51,914 bases of DNA from Oscillospiraceae bacterium (GCA_015067025.1 SVNC01000015.1:1-51914), one strand, 5' to 3'; counted from the first letter of the stretch, positions 9,000 through 17,514 are shown. Numbers and translations: made by a program. The notes: generated from the sequence alone by a model not told the origin.

Positions 9000-9121
9000 G
9001 GTTTGTAATCGTTTTTAAAAAAATATTTTTTATTTACACGTTTTTACTTAGCCTTTTTGCACAAAGCAAAGTTTCTTTTTCGTGCAATTCTTACAATTTG
9101 GAAATTTCCTCTTGTTTTTTC

Positions 9122-9150
9122 TTTACAGAACAAATTTAAAATGTTATAAT
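9122..9150 (+). promoter_or_regulatory. Promoter for the AraC-type regulator
   Basis: TTTACA (9122-9127), 17 bases, TATAAT (9145-9150), 61 bases before the regulator's ATG. Confidence 0.75.
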
Positions 9151-9211
9151 AATATTGTATAAACCATAATTTTTTCAGTTTTGAATACCCAAGACAGGAG
9201 ATAAAATTTAT

Positions 9212-10063
9212 ATGAAGTATATCGAATATCGCGAAAAAAGAGAGCATGGAACAAAGGAATTTCCCTGTGCCTGCTATCACGTAACGGAAATACATCCAAG
9301 ATACAATATGATCCACCACTGGCACAATGAATGTGAGTTTATCCTTGTGCGTCAAGGTAATTTTCAGCTGTCAGTCGATGGCAAGGAATATAATCTGACA
9401 CAGGGAGATTGTGCCCTTATCGTCGGCGGTTCTCTGCACGGCGGTACTCCTGATAATTGTGTATACGACTGTCTTGTATTCGATATGACGACACTTCTCA
9501 AATGCAGTCAGACTTGTGCTCTTGCAATGCAACCTATTCTTAATCACGAAAAGCGTCTGTCCCCTGTGTTCAGAGGTGACAGCGAGCCTGCACAGTATGC
9601 AAGAGATATAATTGATATTATGCTGAAAAAGTCAAACGGCTACGAGTTTTTTGTTCAGGGTAAGCTTTTATGTATGCTCGGCAGTATCATAAAGTCAAAT
9701 ACCTATTATGCCGAAAAGGATATCCCTGCATCTGATATAAAGAAGATACGCAAGTTCAAAAAAGTTATCGCTTATATCGAACAACACTACCGCGAACAGA
9801 TAACCTTAGAGGAAATGGCAAAGCAATGCGGTATGAACAGAAACTATTTCTGCCGTGCCTTTAAGGAATACACAAAGAAAACTCCTATTGAATATCTTAA
9901 CTATTACCGTATAGAATCTGCCTGCGAGCAGATAGTCGGTACAGAAGAAAAGCTCATTGACATTGCAATGAACTGTGGCTTCAACGATTACAGCTATTTT
10001 ATAAAAGTGTTCAAAAGCCAGAAGGGTGTAACACCGAGAGATTTCTGCAGAAAGAGTTTTTAA
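9212..10063 (+). CDS. AraC/XylS-family transcriptional regulator with cupin sensor
   Basis: The 283-residue protein has an N-terminal cupin-type ligand domain (about residues 20-100; YNMIHHWHNECEFILV and a Gly-rich barrel turn) and a C-terminal pair of AraC helix-turn-helices (about 185-283). The second ends with the family signature GFNDYSYFIKVFKSQKGVTPRDF. AGGAG lies 11 bases before the ATG. It is divergent from the GH94 cellobiose phosphorylase and shares a 312-bp control region with it, so control of cellobiose use in response to a sugar is the natural inference, though no binding site is proven. It ends at a strong terminator. Confidence 0.87.
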   Translation: MKYIEYREKREHGTKEFPCACYHVTEIHPRYNMIHHWHNECEFILVRQGNFQLSVDGKEYNLTQGDCALIVGGSLHGGTPDNCVYDCLVFDMTTLLKCSQTCALAMQPILNHEKRLSPVFRGDSEPAQYARDIIDIMLKKSNGYEFFVQGKLLCMLGSIIKSNTYYAEKDIPASDIKKIRKFKKVIAYIEQHYREQITLEEMAKQCGMNRNYFCRAFKEYTKKTPIEYLNYYRIESACEQIVGTEEKLIDIAMNCGFNDYSYFIKVFKSQKGVTPRDFCRKSF

Positions 10064-10081
10064 ATAATAATAATAATAACA

Positions 10082-10115
10082 AAAATCAGGCGGACGATGT
10101 CCGCCTGATTTTTTC
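10082..10115 (+). terminator. Terminator after the AraC gene
   Basis: AAATCAGGCGGAC and GTCCGCCTGATTT form a perfect stem followed by a T-tract. A (TAA)n run precedes it at 10063-10080. Confidence 0.88.
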
Positions 10116-10124
10116 ATCTTGTAT

Positions 10125-10256
10125 AGTAAATTATTGTTCAAACGCGTGGCGTTCAAACAACAATTTACATCTCTCAATACGTGGCCCCGCCGTTCACAAC
10201 GTTTCGTCAATTGCAATGGTTTGTAAAGACGGTCTTTAGACCAATGACTCGCCGCG
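10125..10256. repeat. Intergenic palindromic repeat module
   Basis: The segment around 10130-10168 is a near-palindrome. TAAATTATTGTT at one end and AACAATTTA at the other enclose the same GCGTGGCGTTC core found in the 127-bp repeat, here in the opposite orientation. The following stretch includes GGTCTTTAGACC, a 12-bp palindrome that recurs at 27433-27444. The block fills the gap between convergent genes. It appears to be a mosaic of the same repeat modules rather than a gene. Confidence 0.55.
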
Positions 10257-11996
10257 TTAAAATTTCATTCTGTCCTTGAATTCCTTTGCGTATCTTCTTG
10301 ATACTCTGACCTCCTGCTTTGTAACAAGCACCGCTACCACCGACCTGTCGTTCTCAGGCTTTACGGCGGATACCTTATCTAAATTAAGCAAGGTGGATTT
10401 TGATATACGCATATAGTTTCTTGTGAGCATCATTTCTTCAAGCTCGGCAAGGGTGTTTCTTACTTCGTAAGCTCCGCTTTTAAGCACTACGCTGACTCTC
10501 TTTTCAGAAGCTTCAAAGTAAAGGATGCTATCCATATTTACCTTTGCTAAAGTGCCGTCCTTCATAGCGTAGATTGCGTTGCTGTCGTTTTCGGGGATAT
10601 CCTCGTGATCCTCGTCAACGTGCTGTACACCGGGATACGCCTTTGTTGTAGCACGCTCAGGCTTCAGCTCAGGTGTAGAAAGTCTTCCCAGTCCTGAGGA
10701 GCGTTCAAAAATATCAAGGGCTACGGAAATATCACGGATGAATTTCTGTAAAAATTCGTTATATACGTTAGGCTGATGATAGCCTGCCGTTGCATAGCCG
10801 TAGAACTTTTCGTTAAAGGAAAGAGGTACGATATGAGTGTTTCTTACCTGACTATCCATATTGCCGTTGGGAGGAAGGATATCACGGTAGTCAAATTTTA
10901 CCGTACTGTCACCGTTTGACCAGGAACTGTGGAACAGACATTCTGCCTGATTTTCTCCTCTTAAAAGAGATACCGAGAAGGTGCTCATATTAGGTATAAG
11001 ATATGTAAGATTATCGAGGATAAGCGGTAATTCGGAATAATCGCTTATGTGATAGAGCTTTTCCTGTATCTCGCAGTTTCTGTAATACATATGGTGATTT
11101 TCATATTCATCAGCCTCTTCGATACGACTGCGGATATGTCTTGATTTTTTCGTGCCGCAACCACAACTGAGACCTGTTTTGATACGGCTCTTTTTAATAG
11201 GAACAAGGTCTATTTCGTTACCCATCATTTCGTGCAGTCTGTTCATTGCGGTCTTACCTAAATGCTCGCCGTCTATCATAATAGTGGTAATAGGCATTGC
11301 GTAATTGAAAGCACAGGGGTGACCGTCAAGACCTGCTACGAGTATATCTTCAGGTACGCTGATACCATTACGATATAAAGCTCTTACAAGAGCATTGGCT
11401 ATCTGATCGTTTATACACATAACCGCATCGGGCTTGTCTATGATCTCTCTTGCAATGTCCTTTGCAAGTCTTTCTGCACAGTCGATCCAGAAACCGCCGT
11501 AAAGCAGATAGGACTGGGGACAAGGAAGATTATGCTTTTTCATTGAAGCCTTAAAGCCCTCTATTCTTGAGCTTTCGCTGTCGGGGACGTCGCCAAGGCA
11601 GTATATAGTCTTACAGTCGTGTTGTTCTATAAGATGGTCTGTCATTGCAACCATATCATCATAATAAGGATAGTGGAAATAGTTTTCTGTATACGAGGAT
11701 GAACCTATGACCGTATAGGGCTTGCCGCTGATTATTATCTGCTGCTCTATCATAGCCGCAAGGTTTTTAAGCTCGTAAAAGGATTCGGCGTTAAGTACAA
11801 CGCCATCGCACTTGCTGAAATCTATCAGCTTGTAGATGTCCTTTTCGCAATTCGTCTTGGTGCGGTAGTAGCGTGACATTGAAAAGGTAACGGTATCATA
11901 GTCAAGCTCGTTTGCCTTTCTCATAACGCCCGTTGTAAATTTGTCCATGTAATCGTTTTTAAATTGTCCTGCGATGATGTAGATCGTCTTTTTCAT
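10257..11996 (-). CDS. LacI-type sensor domain fused to a LytTR DNA-binding domain
   Basis: Residues about 1-275 form a LacI/Peripla_BP-like ligand domain without HTH or signal peptide. A Gly-Leu-Ser-Cys-Gly-Cys motif follows near residue 280, then a GAF-like region (about 310-440) and an acidic linker. Residues about 480-579 are a LytTR domain (ILYFEASEKRVSVVL and the closing VSRRYAKEFKDRMKF), which binds DNA as tandem short repeats. The architecture matches the GGDEF protein at 4279-6234 except for the output, so the two are paralogues with swapped effectors. ATG 11996 was chosen because GGAGG sits eight bases upstream; a TTG at 12011 would place that site inside the gene. It faces two secreted-protein genes whose upstream DNA has reiterated motifs, a possible target. 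Confidence 0.85.
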   Translation of the reverse strand: MKKTIYIIAGQFKNDYMDKFTTGVMRKANELDYDTVTFSMSRYYRTKTNCEKDIYKLIDFSKCDGVVLNAESFYELKNLAAMIEQQIIISGKPYTVIGSSSYTENYFHYPYYDDMVAMTDHLIEQHDCKTIYCLGDVPDSESSRIEGFKASMKKHNLPCPQSYLLYGGFWIDCAERLAKDIAREIIDKPDAVMCINDQIANALVRALYRNGISVPEDILVAGLDGHPCAFNYAMPITTIMIDGEHLGKTAMNRLHEMMGNEIDLVPIKKSRIKTGLSCGCGTKKSRHIRSRIEEADEYENHHMYYRNCEIQEKLYHISDYSELPLILDNLTYLIPNMSTFSVSLLRGENQAECLFHSSWSNGDSTVKFDYRDILPPNGNMDSQVRNTHIVPLSFNEKFYGYATAGYHQPNVYNEFLQKFIRDISVALDIFERSSGLGRLSTPELKPERATTKAYPGVQHVDEDHEDIPENDSNAIYAMKDGTLAKVNMDSILYFEASEKRVSVVLKSGAYEVRNTLAELEEMMLTRNYMRISKSTLLNLDKVSAVKPENDRSVVAVLVTKQEVRVSRRYAKEFKDRMKF

Positions 11997-12011
11997 AAAC
12001 GTAGCCTCCAA

Positions 12012-12428
12012 ACGATAAAATGATTTCTGTAATATTATTGTAACAACTTTTTATTAAAACATCAACAATTTTACGACAAGTGGCCATATTTATGTACAAG
12101 ATGCATATACGAAGGACAAGATGCCCTATGGCATCTTATCTTGGCAAAAGCTGTTTTGTACCGCTTGTCGCAAAACTGCATTGCATAAAGAAAATTCGTG
12201 TGTTTTTACTTTTGACCTGTACCGCTTATACGTACCTCTCAGCTGAATTTACGGAATTTTGGCAGGTTAGTAAATTGCCGTCTTGGTACTGCTGACAGGT
12301 AAATTTACCTGATTTTTGTTCATCTTAAAAAATCGTAAGTTGCCATTGGCACGTTTTTAAAAAATTTTGACCGCTTAGAAAAAATAACGGCAGGAAAATT
12401 TGAAAAACGACCACTTGTCGTAAAAATA
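12012..12428. promoter_or_regulatory. Regulatory intergenic region with reiterated short motif
   Basis: No gene is supported in this part of the 680-bp divergent gap. The motif TACCGCTT or GACC[GA]CTT occurs at 12159-12166, 12220-12227, 12369-12376 and 12409-12416, with an inverted version (AAGTGG) at 12078-12083. Two copies carry the longer form CTTGTCG followed by [CT]AAAA and a TTGCAT (12161-12187 and 12411-12434). The last two starts are exactly 40 bp apart, and the final copy ends just upstream of the -35 of the next gene. A perfect hairpin (AAGATGCC/GGCATCTT) is at 12118-12137. Binding by the adjacent LytTR protein is inferred, not shown; the motif does not closely match published LytTR sites. 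Confidence 0.45.
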
Positions 12429-12457
12429 TTGCATCTAAAATGCCGCACGGATATAAT
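12429..12457 (+). promoter_or_regulatory. Promoter for the tandem secreted proteins
   Basis: TTGCAT (12429-12434), 17 bases, TATAAT (12452-12457). It implies an unusually long 5' leader of about 230 bases before the ATG at 12693. Confidence 0.75.
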
Positions 12458-12599
12458 TAAGACAGACGAGGGAAACCGAGGTGCACATCGGGAGTAACTC
12501 AGACGGAAAGAAAATAAAAAATACAATAACATTTTTTAACGTCACAGCATTACGTCACACCAACGTCTTTGTAAAAACAAAAACATTTTTATTCGCAAA

Positions 12600-12658
12600 T
12601 TACTAAAACGAAACCAAAACCAAAAACCAAAAACCAAAACCAAAACGAAAAGAAAAAA
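12600..12658 (+). repeat. CCAAAA-type low-complexity tract in the 5' leader
   Basis: Irregular tandem AACCAAAA units with almost no T run up to the ribosome binding site of the secreted-protein gene. It would be an unstructured purine-rich leader segment in the mRNA. It may vary in length or promote ribosome loading; function is unknown. Confidence 0.6.
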
Positions 12659-12692
12659 TCACACAACATTTTATCAAAAAGGAGTTATTATT

Positions 12693-13526
12693 ATGAACAA
12701 GAAATTCAAGGCTATCGTAGCCGGCACAATGGCAGCAGCAACAGTTGCAACAACAGCAGTAGCATTAACAGCATCAGCGGCAGCAAAGACCTTCTGGTTT
12801 GATACAACAGGCGATGTTTACGGTGGCAGTGCATCAGAAAACGTTATCCACTATTCTCAGTTAGAGCTGCACGGATATTCAGACGATTATATTAATTACA
12901 AGACTGTAGAAAAGGATATGACGGAAGGCAATAAAATCCTTACCGTAGATTTTTCCAAGGATCCTACAGCTAAGAAAAAAAAGATAGAATCGTGGGTAAA
13001 GAGCTGTGTTGATGATTATATGGAAGATCTTTATCTTAAGAATAGCTTGGGCGGCGACGTCTCAGGTAAGTATACTCTCGAAGCACTTCAGGGTAGCAAA
13101 TCCGCCCAGTTTGACGTTATGGTAGTTCCTGGTTACAGATTAACATCTAATTTTGATATTACAGGCGTATCACTTACACCTTATCGCGAAGCAGACGGCA
13201 AGAACTCTACTACACACGCTTGGCTTAACGTAAACTACAAAATCAACGGTGGTCGTATTTTAATCGACGATAATGAGATTAAGGTCTACGGCTGCAATTC
13301 AAGCAGAGAATTCACACGTAATTTAAGCGATTTCTATACCGAAGGTGCTTATACAACAGGTACTCAGAAACTCCTCGTACCTCTGAGCTATGCAGGTTCA
13401 ACCAGAGCTGTTACAATAAACGGCACTAACGTTGGTACAGTTACTCTTCCCAAATTAAGCTCTAATTTCCATATCGGTTTTGACAGATACATTCTCAACT
13501 TAACAGGTACTTACAAGAACGTTTAA
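12693..13526 (+). CDS. Secreted protein of unknown function, paralogue 1 of a tandem pair
   Basis: I do not recognise a named family. The 277-residue protein begins with a clear signal peptide (lysines, then an Ala/Thr-rich core, cleavage near ASAAA, residue 29-31). The mature part looks all-beta and carries blocks shared with the next gene: IHYSQLEL, then EGNKILTVDFSKDPTAKKKK, YMEDLYL, and NFDITGVSL. There is no lipobox, membrane anchor or sorting motif, so it should be released. AAGGAG lies eight bases before the ATG. It follows a strong promoter, a long leader and motif-rich upstream DNA facing the LytTR sensor gene. Secreted structural, adhesive or antagonistic roles are all possible. Confidence 0.8.
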   Translation: MNKKFKAIVAGTMAAATVATTAVALTASAAAKTFWFDTTGDVYGGSASENVIHYSQLELHGYSDDYINYKTVEKDMTEGNKILTVDFSKDPTAKKKKIESWVKSCVDDYMEDLYLKNSLGGDVSGKYTLEALQGSKSAQFDVMVVPGYRLTSNFDITGVSLTPYREADGKNSTTHAWLNVNYKINGGRILIDDNEIKVYGCNSSREFTRNLSDFYTEGAYTTGTQKLLVPLSYAGSTRAVTINGTNVGTVTLPKLSSNFHIGFDRYILNLTGTYKNV

Positions 13527-13560
13527 TTGAATATCGTTATATCTTAACATTTACGTCAAA

Positions 13561-13587
13561 TATCGCCCGATTAAAAATCGGGCGATG
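13561..13587 (+). terminator. Hairpin between the tandem secreted genes
   Basis: ATCGCCCGATT and AATCGGGCGAT form a perfect stem, but no T-tract follows. It may be a partial terminator or an RNA-stabilising structure that sets the ratio of the two products. Confidence 0.5.
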
Positions 13588-13640
13588 ATACTTTAACGAA
13601 GAATAAAAACTTAAAACAGACATAAGCGAGGAAAAAAATC

Positions 13641-14432
13641 ATGAAAAAATTAAGAAAGATAGTTGCTGCTGTACTGGCAGCAGCAACGGTAGTAGCAGTA
13701 GCAACAATCAGTGCAGGAGCGGTAACAAGAAATAACGTGGGTAATTATGAGCTTACTTATTATGCAGGTAGTGCTCCTACTATTCACTATTCTAAATTAC
13801 AGTATATGCAGGAAAATGACATTCATTTTACCAACTCAATCTGGTCTAAGTGCTATGGCTCTAACCAACTTATTGAGGGTACTAAATTTCTTAACGTTGA
13901 TTTTTCAGCAGATCCTACGGCAAGAAAAAAGAAAACTACTTTAAACGAAGCGACCAAGATGAATTACATGGAGGATCTTTATCTGTATGACGGCGATGGT
14001 ATGAATATTTCTGAGCTTAAATATCCTGTCGCAGTAACAAAGAATAGTTCGTGCATCTACACATTAATGCTTGAAAGCAAAAGAACCTATCAGAATTTTG
14101 ACATTACCAAGGTAAGTATGAAGTACAACAGTAGCTGGAGTGGCGGAATGTACGAAGTATACGTTGACTTCAAAATCAGTGATAAACACATTTTAACCTT
14201 CAGACCTGATCTCGTACTTAATGCAAAGCAGTCGACCAGCGGCAATGTTGTTGACGTTCAGTTCTGGGGTACTGCCAATAATAACCCCTCAACAACAGGT
14301 CAGATCAAATACCTTATCCGTCCTTGGGAAAGCGGCGAAATGAATGTAGAATACTGTGGTATTACAGTCGGTTCAATTTTTGTACCTAACTCAAAGAGCA
14401 GTAATATGTCACTTTCTTTCTTAAATAAGTAA
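13641..14432 (+). CDS. Secreted protein of unknown function, paralogue 2 of a tandem pair
   Basis: The 263-residue protein has a signal peptide (MKKLRK start, Ala/Val-rich core, cleavage near SAGA, residue 26-27) and no anchor. It aligns with its upstream neighbour in the same order: IHYSKLQ, EGTKFLNVDFSADPTARKKK, YMEDLYL, NFDITKVSM, and a final GITVGSIFVP strand corresponding to GTNVGTVTLP. Overall identity looks modest outside these blocks, so the duplication is not recent. Single Cys residues are not conserved between the two. GAGG lies before the ATG, and no separate promoter is obvious, so it is probably co-transcribed. I cannot assign a function. Confidence 0.8.
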   Translation: MKKLRKIVAAVLAAATVVAVATISAGAVTRNNVGNYELTYYAGSAPTIHYSKLQYMQENDIHFTNSIWSKCYGSNQLIEGTKFLNVDFSADPTARKKKTTLNEATKMNYMEDLYLYDGDGMNISELKYPVAVTKNSSCIYTLMLESKRTYQNFDITKVSMKYNSSWSGGMYEVYVDFKISDKHILTFRPDLVLNAKQSTSGNVVDVQFWGTANNNPSTTGQIKYLIRPWESGEMNVEYCGITVGSIFVPNSKSSNMSLSFLNK

Positions 14433-14500
14433 AGATCACCCTGTCCTTCAGATGAACACGTATTTACCCGTTCGGACGTAAGCTAAAATTAACGCATTAA

Positions 14501-14534
14501 AAACAAACCACCGGTTAAACCGGTGGTTTGTTTG
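14501..14534. terminator. Bidirectional terminator
   Basis: AAACAAACCACCGGTT and its exact inverse AACCGGTGGTTTGTTT meet with a one-base centre. It ends both the secreted-protein operon and the convergent symporter gene. Confidence 0.85.
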
Positions 14535-14537
14535 CTT

Positions 14538-15992
14538 TTATTCTTCTGCTTTTGCCATCTTTTCTCGTTTCTCTCTGAACTTTTCTCTTGCGATAAAGTC
14601 CTTTGTTTCCTTTGCTACAACACCGCTTAATAAGAACAGTGCCAGCAGGTTCGGGAAAGCCATAAGTCCATTGCAGATATCAGCTAAATTCCATACAGCC
14701 GCCGCAGTCAGATAGGGAGCAATGAATACAGCCGCAATATAGAGGAATTTGTATATTTTAAGCACAAGCTCCTTTTTGCCGCAGAGGTATTCAAGGCAAC
14801 GCTCTGAATAATAATTCCAACCGAGAATAGTTGTAAATGCAAAGAATGCAAGGCACAGCATAAGTATAAAGCTTGTAACGCTTTCAGGTAAGAACCACAG
14901 ACCCTTGTCAAAGGCATAGGCAGTGATATTTACACCTTCAAGTGCCTTACCTGCGGCGTCCGTTGCCTGCCATGCACCTGTCAGTACGATAGAAAGACCT
15001 GTCATCGTGCAGATTATAATAGTATCAATAAAAGTACCCGTCATAGATACGAGACCCTGTCTTGCAGGCTCGTTTGTCTTTGCCGCCGCAGCTGCAATAG
15101 GAGCAGAACCAAGGCCTGATTCGTTGGAGAAGATACCTCTTGCAACACCCTTCTGCATCGCAACTATCATAGAGCCTATCACACCGCCCGTTACCGCAGA
15201 AGGATTGAACGCACCCTCAATAATGGTAGCAAATGCGGCAGGAATTGCAGGCAGATTTGACAATACGAGAATAAGGCAGGTAACTATATAAAGAATAGCC
15301 ATAAAGGGTACTACAATTTCTGAGACCTTTGATATTCTCTTGATGCCGCCGATTATAACCAGTGCCGCAAATACCGTTACCACAGCACCTGCGATAAGTG
15401 CGGCAACGGAATAATCCGTACCGAAAAGATTTATCATATACTGTTTTTCGGGGTCGGCAAAGCTCTGTACTACGTCGGTTATACCGTTGCACTGGGTTAT
15501 AGTACCGATACCAAGCAGACCTGCTAAAAGTCCGAATACGGCAAACAGCTTTGCAAGCCATTTGAATTTTTTCCCCAGTCCCTTTTCTATATAATAGAAA
15601 GGTCCGCCTAGGATGTGACCGTCCTTATCTATAGTACGGTATTTTACTGCAAGTAATCCTTCGGCATATTTTGTAGCCATACCGAAGAATGCGGCTACAA
15701 CCATCCAGAATAAAGCACCGGGACCGCCTGCCGCAATTGCGGTAGCAACTCCGACAATGTTACCTGTACCTATAGTTGCGGAAAGTGCAATACATAACGC
15801 ACCGAAGCTTGAAACCTCTCCCTTGCCTCCCTCTTCATCCTTGAACATAAACTTGAACGCTTTAGGGAGTTTTGTTATCTGTAAAAGCTTTAAACGGACT
15901 GTCAGCAGGATACCTACCGCTATTATGAGAATTATCAGCGGAATACCCCATACCACGTCGTTTATAGCTACGATTATTTCGTCAAAGGACAT
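14538..15992 (-). CDS. Sodium:alanine/glycine symporter, AGCS family
   Basis: The 484-residue polytopic membrane protein has the AGCS (Na+ or H+:alanine/glycine) hallmarks. These are an N-terminal segment VWGIPLIILIIAVGILLT, the conserved SSFGALCIALSATIGTGNIVGVA ion/substrate region (given here only as a family block around residues 61-83), GGPGALFWMW-like helix 3, and the SNESGLGSAPIAAAAAKT motif near residue 290. Length matches family members such as AlsT (about 465-490). AGGAGG precedes the ATG. It is transcribed in the same direction as metK but a hairpin lies between them. Substrate is alanine or glycine by family; finer specificity cannot be read. Confidence 0.9.
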   Translation of the reverse strand: MSFDEIIVAINDVVWGIPLIILIIAVGILLTVRLKLLQITKLPKAFKFMFKDEEGGKGEVSSFGALCIALSATIGTGNIVGVATAIAAGGPGALFWMVVAAFFGMATKYAEGLLAVKYRTIDKDGHILGGPFYYIEKGLGKKFKWLAKLFAVFGLLAGLLGIGTITQCNGITDVVQSFADPEKQYMINLFGTDYSVAALIAGAVVTVFAALVIIGGIKRISKVSEIVVPFMAILYIVTCLILVLSNLPAIPAAFATIIEGAFNPSAVTGGVIGSMIVAMQKGVARGIFSNESGLGSAPIAAAAAKTNEPARQGLVSMTGTFIDTIIICTMTGLSIVLTGAWQATDAAGKALEGVNITAYAFDKGLWFLPESVTSFILMLCLAFFAFTTILGWNYYSERCLEYLCGKKELVLKIYKFLYIAAVFIAPYLTAAAVWNLADICNGLMAFPNLLALFLLSGVVAKETKDFIAREKFREKREKMAKAEE

Positions 15993-16031
15993 AATGCCTC
16001 CTGTTAAAATTTTGTCATTTATATAAGTGCT

Positions 16032-16061
16032 TAAAGCCGCCTGATTTCCGCAAGCGGCTTT
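16032..16061 (-). terminator. Hairpin after metK
   Basis: AAAGCCGC and GCGGCTTT pair around a 12-base loop just after the metK stop, read on the minus strand. The following T-tract is weak, so some read-through into the symporter gene is possible. Confidence 0.55.
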
Positions 16062-16072
16062 ATGTGCGTTAA

Positions 16073-17248
16073 TTACATATTAAGAGCTTCTTTAAGCTGT
16101 TCTGCTTTGTCTGTTCTTTCCCAGGCAACGCCGAGATCCTCTCTGCCCATATGACCGTAAGAGGCAAGAGGACGGTATTTTGTATTTCTTAAATCAAGAG
16201 TGCTGATAATTGCGGCGGGTCTTAAATCGAATACCTTGTTTACCGCGTCAGCGATAATGTAATCGGAGGTTACACCTGTACCGAAAGTATCAACTAAAAC
16301 TGATACGGGCTTTGCAACACCGATAGCGTATGCAAGCTGAACCTCGCAACGCTTTGCAATGCCTGCGGCTACGATGTTCTTTGCTACGTAACGTGCGGCA
16401 TAAGCGGCACTTCTGTCAACCTTTGTGGGATCCTTTCCTGAGAAAGCACCGCCACCGTGTCTGCCTACACCACCGTAGGTATCAACGATGATCTTTCTGC
16501 CTGTAACACCGCTGTCACCCTGAGGACCGCCCACAACAAATCTGCCTGTGGGGTTGATGAGATACTTTGTATTTTCGTCAAGAAGCTCGGCAGGAACGGT
16601 CGTCTTTACAACCTTTTCGATGATATCCTGTTCGAGTACCTTCATATCAACGTCAGCCTTATGCTGAGAGGATACGACTACCGTGTCAATTCTTGCCGCC
16701 TTGCCGTCTATGTATTCAACGGAAACCTGTGTCTTACCATCGGGAAGGAGGTAGCTGAGCTCTCCTGACTTTCTTACCTCTGTAAGCTTCTTTGATAAAG
16801 CGTGAGCTAAAGAAATTGATAAGGGCATAAGCTCCTTCGTTTCATCGCAGGCATAACCGAACATCATACCCTGGTCACCTGCACCTGTGTCGCAGGCGTT
16901 TTCGCTTCTGCCTTCGAGAGCGTTGTTTACGCCCATAGCAATGTCAGGGCTCTGCTCGTCGATAGAAGTCAGAACTGCACAGGTATTGCAGTCAAAACCG
17001 TATTCTGCATTATCATAGCCGATCTCCTTAACGACGTTTCTTACGATTTTAGGAATGTCGATATCGGCAGTTGTTGTGATCTCACCCATTACGAGAACCA
17101 TACCGGTCGTTGTAGCAGTTTCGCAGGCAACTCTTGCCATCTTGTCCTGCTCTAAAATAGCATCAAGAACACCGTCGGATATCTGGTCGCAGATCTTATC
17201 GGGATGTCCTTCTGTTACGCTTTCAGACGTGAATAAAAAACTTGACAT
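16073..17248 (-). CDS. metK: S-adenosylmethionine synthetase
   Basis: The 391-residue protein makes S-adenosylmethionine from methionine and ATP in the cytoplasm as a tetramer. It has the N-terminal [17 protein letters not shown] block with the catalytic His, the [12 protein letters not shown] hexapeptide region, the glycine-rich [19 protein letters not shown] loop, and the C-terminal DLR and YGHMGR motifs. Length fits the family exactly. AAAGGA precedes the ATG. A SAM-I riboswitch and terminator in its leader show feedback by its own product. Confidence 0.98.
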   Translation of the reverse strand: MSSFLFTSESVTEGHPDKICDQISDGVLDAILEQDKMARVACETATTTGMVLVMGEITTTADIDIPKIVRNVVKEIGYDNAEYGFDCNTCAVLTSIDEQSPDIAMGVNNALEGRSENACDTGAGDQGMMFGYACDETKELMPLSISLAHALSKKLTEVRKSGELSYLLPDGKTQVSVEYIDGKAARIDTVVVSSQHKADVDMKVLEQDIIEKVVKTTVPAELLDENTKYLINPTGRFVVGGPQGDSGVTGRKIIVDTYGGVGRHGGGAFSGKDPTKVDRSAAYAARYVAKNIVAAGIAKRCEVQLAYAIGVAKPVSVLVDTFGTGVTSDYIIADAVNKVFDLRPAAIISTLDLRNTKYRPLASYGHMGREDLGVAWERTDKAEQLKEALNM

Positions 17249-17290
17249 TTTTATAGCTTCCTTTCTCTTTATAAATTCTTTTTAAGCATT

Positions 17291-17316
17291 AAAAAAAGCC
17301 CCTTTCGGAGCATAGC
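17291..17316 (-). terminator. Riboswitch-controlled terminator of metK
   Basis: On the minus strand GCTCC, a GAAA loop and GGGGC form a hairpin followed by seven T. It lies directly after the SAM-I aptamer; an overlapping GGAGCA/TGCTCC pairing upstream can compete, as expected for transcription attenuation. Confidence 0.75.
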
Positions 17317-17330
17317 ATTTCGGCTTGCTC

Positions 17331-17466
17331 CTTATCTTTCGGTAAAACCGTAGGAATTAGCACCATTTTTCACATAGCCTTTTATAAAAGTGAAACGGTT
17401 GCTGGGTTTACGGAGCCTGACTCCTGCTTTGCAATGCAAAAACTGTAAACCGCTCTTGATAAGGGA
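17331..17466 (-). promoter_or_regulatory. SAM-I (S-box) riboswitch
   Basis: Read on the minus strand, the leader starts CTTATCAAGAG and closes with GATAAG, forming P1. Between them are the conserved AACCCAGCAACC-like block and GGTGCTAATTCC, both hallmarks of the S-box. The aptamer sits between a strong promoter and a terminator ahead of metK. SAM binding should favour termination and lower metK expression. Confidence 0.95.
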
Positions 17467-17479
17467 ATTTTCCAAATCA

Positions 17480-17508
17480 ATTGTAGCATATAAGCGGTGT
17501 TTTGTCAA
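17480..17508 (-). promoter_or_regulatory. Promoter for the SAM riboswitch-metK transcript
   Basis: On the minus strand TTGACA (17503-17508), 17 bases, TACAAT (17480-17485), a few bases before the aptamer. It lies immediately after the stop of the upstream PH-domain gene. Confidence 0.85.
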
Positions 17509-17514
17509 GAAAAA

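Noticed and set aside
9044-9355. 103-codon minus-strand frame across the AraC promoter
   Set aside because: It overlaps a strong promoter and the start of the AraC gene and has no ribosome site.
12080-12295. 71-codon frame in the divergent gap before the secreted proteins
   Set aside because: No ribosome site, odd composition, and it lies over the motif array and a hairpin.
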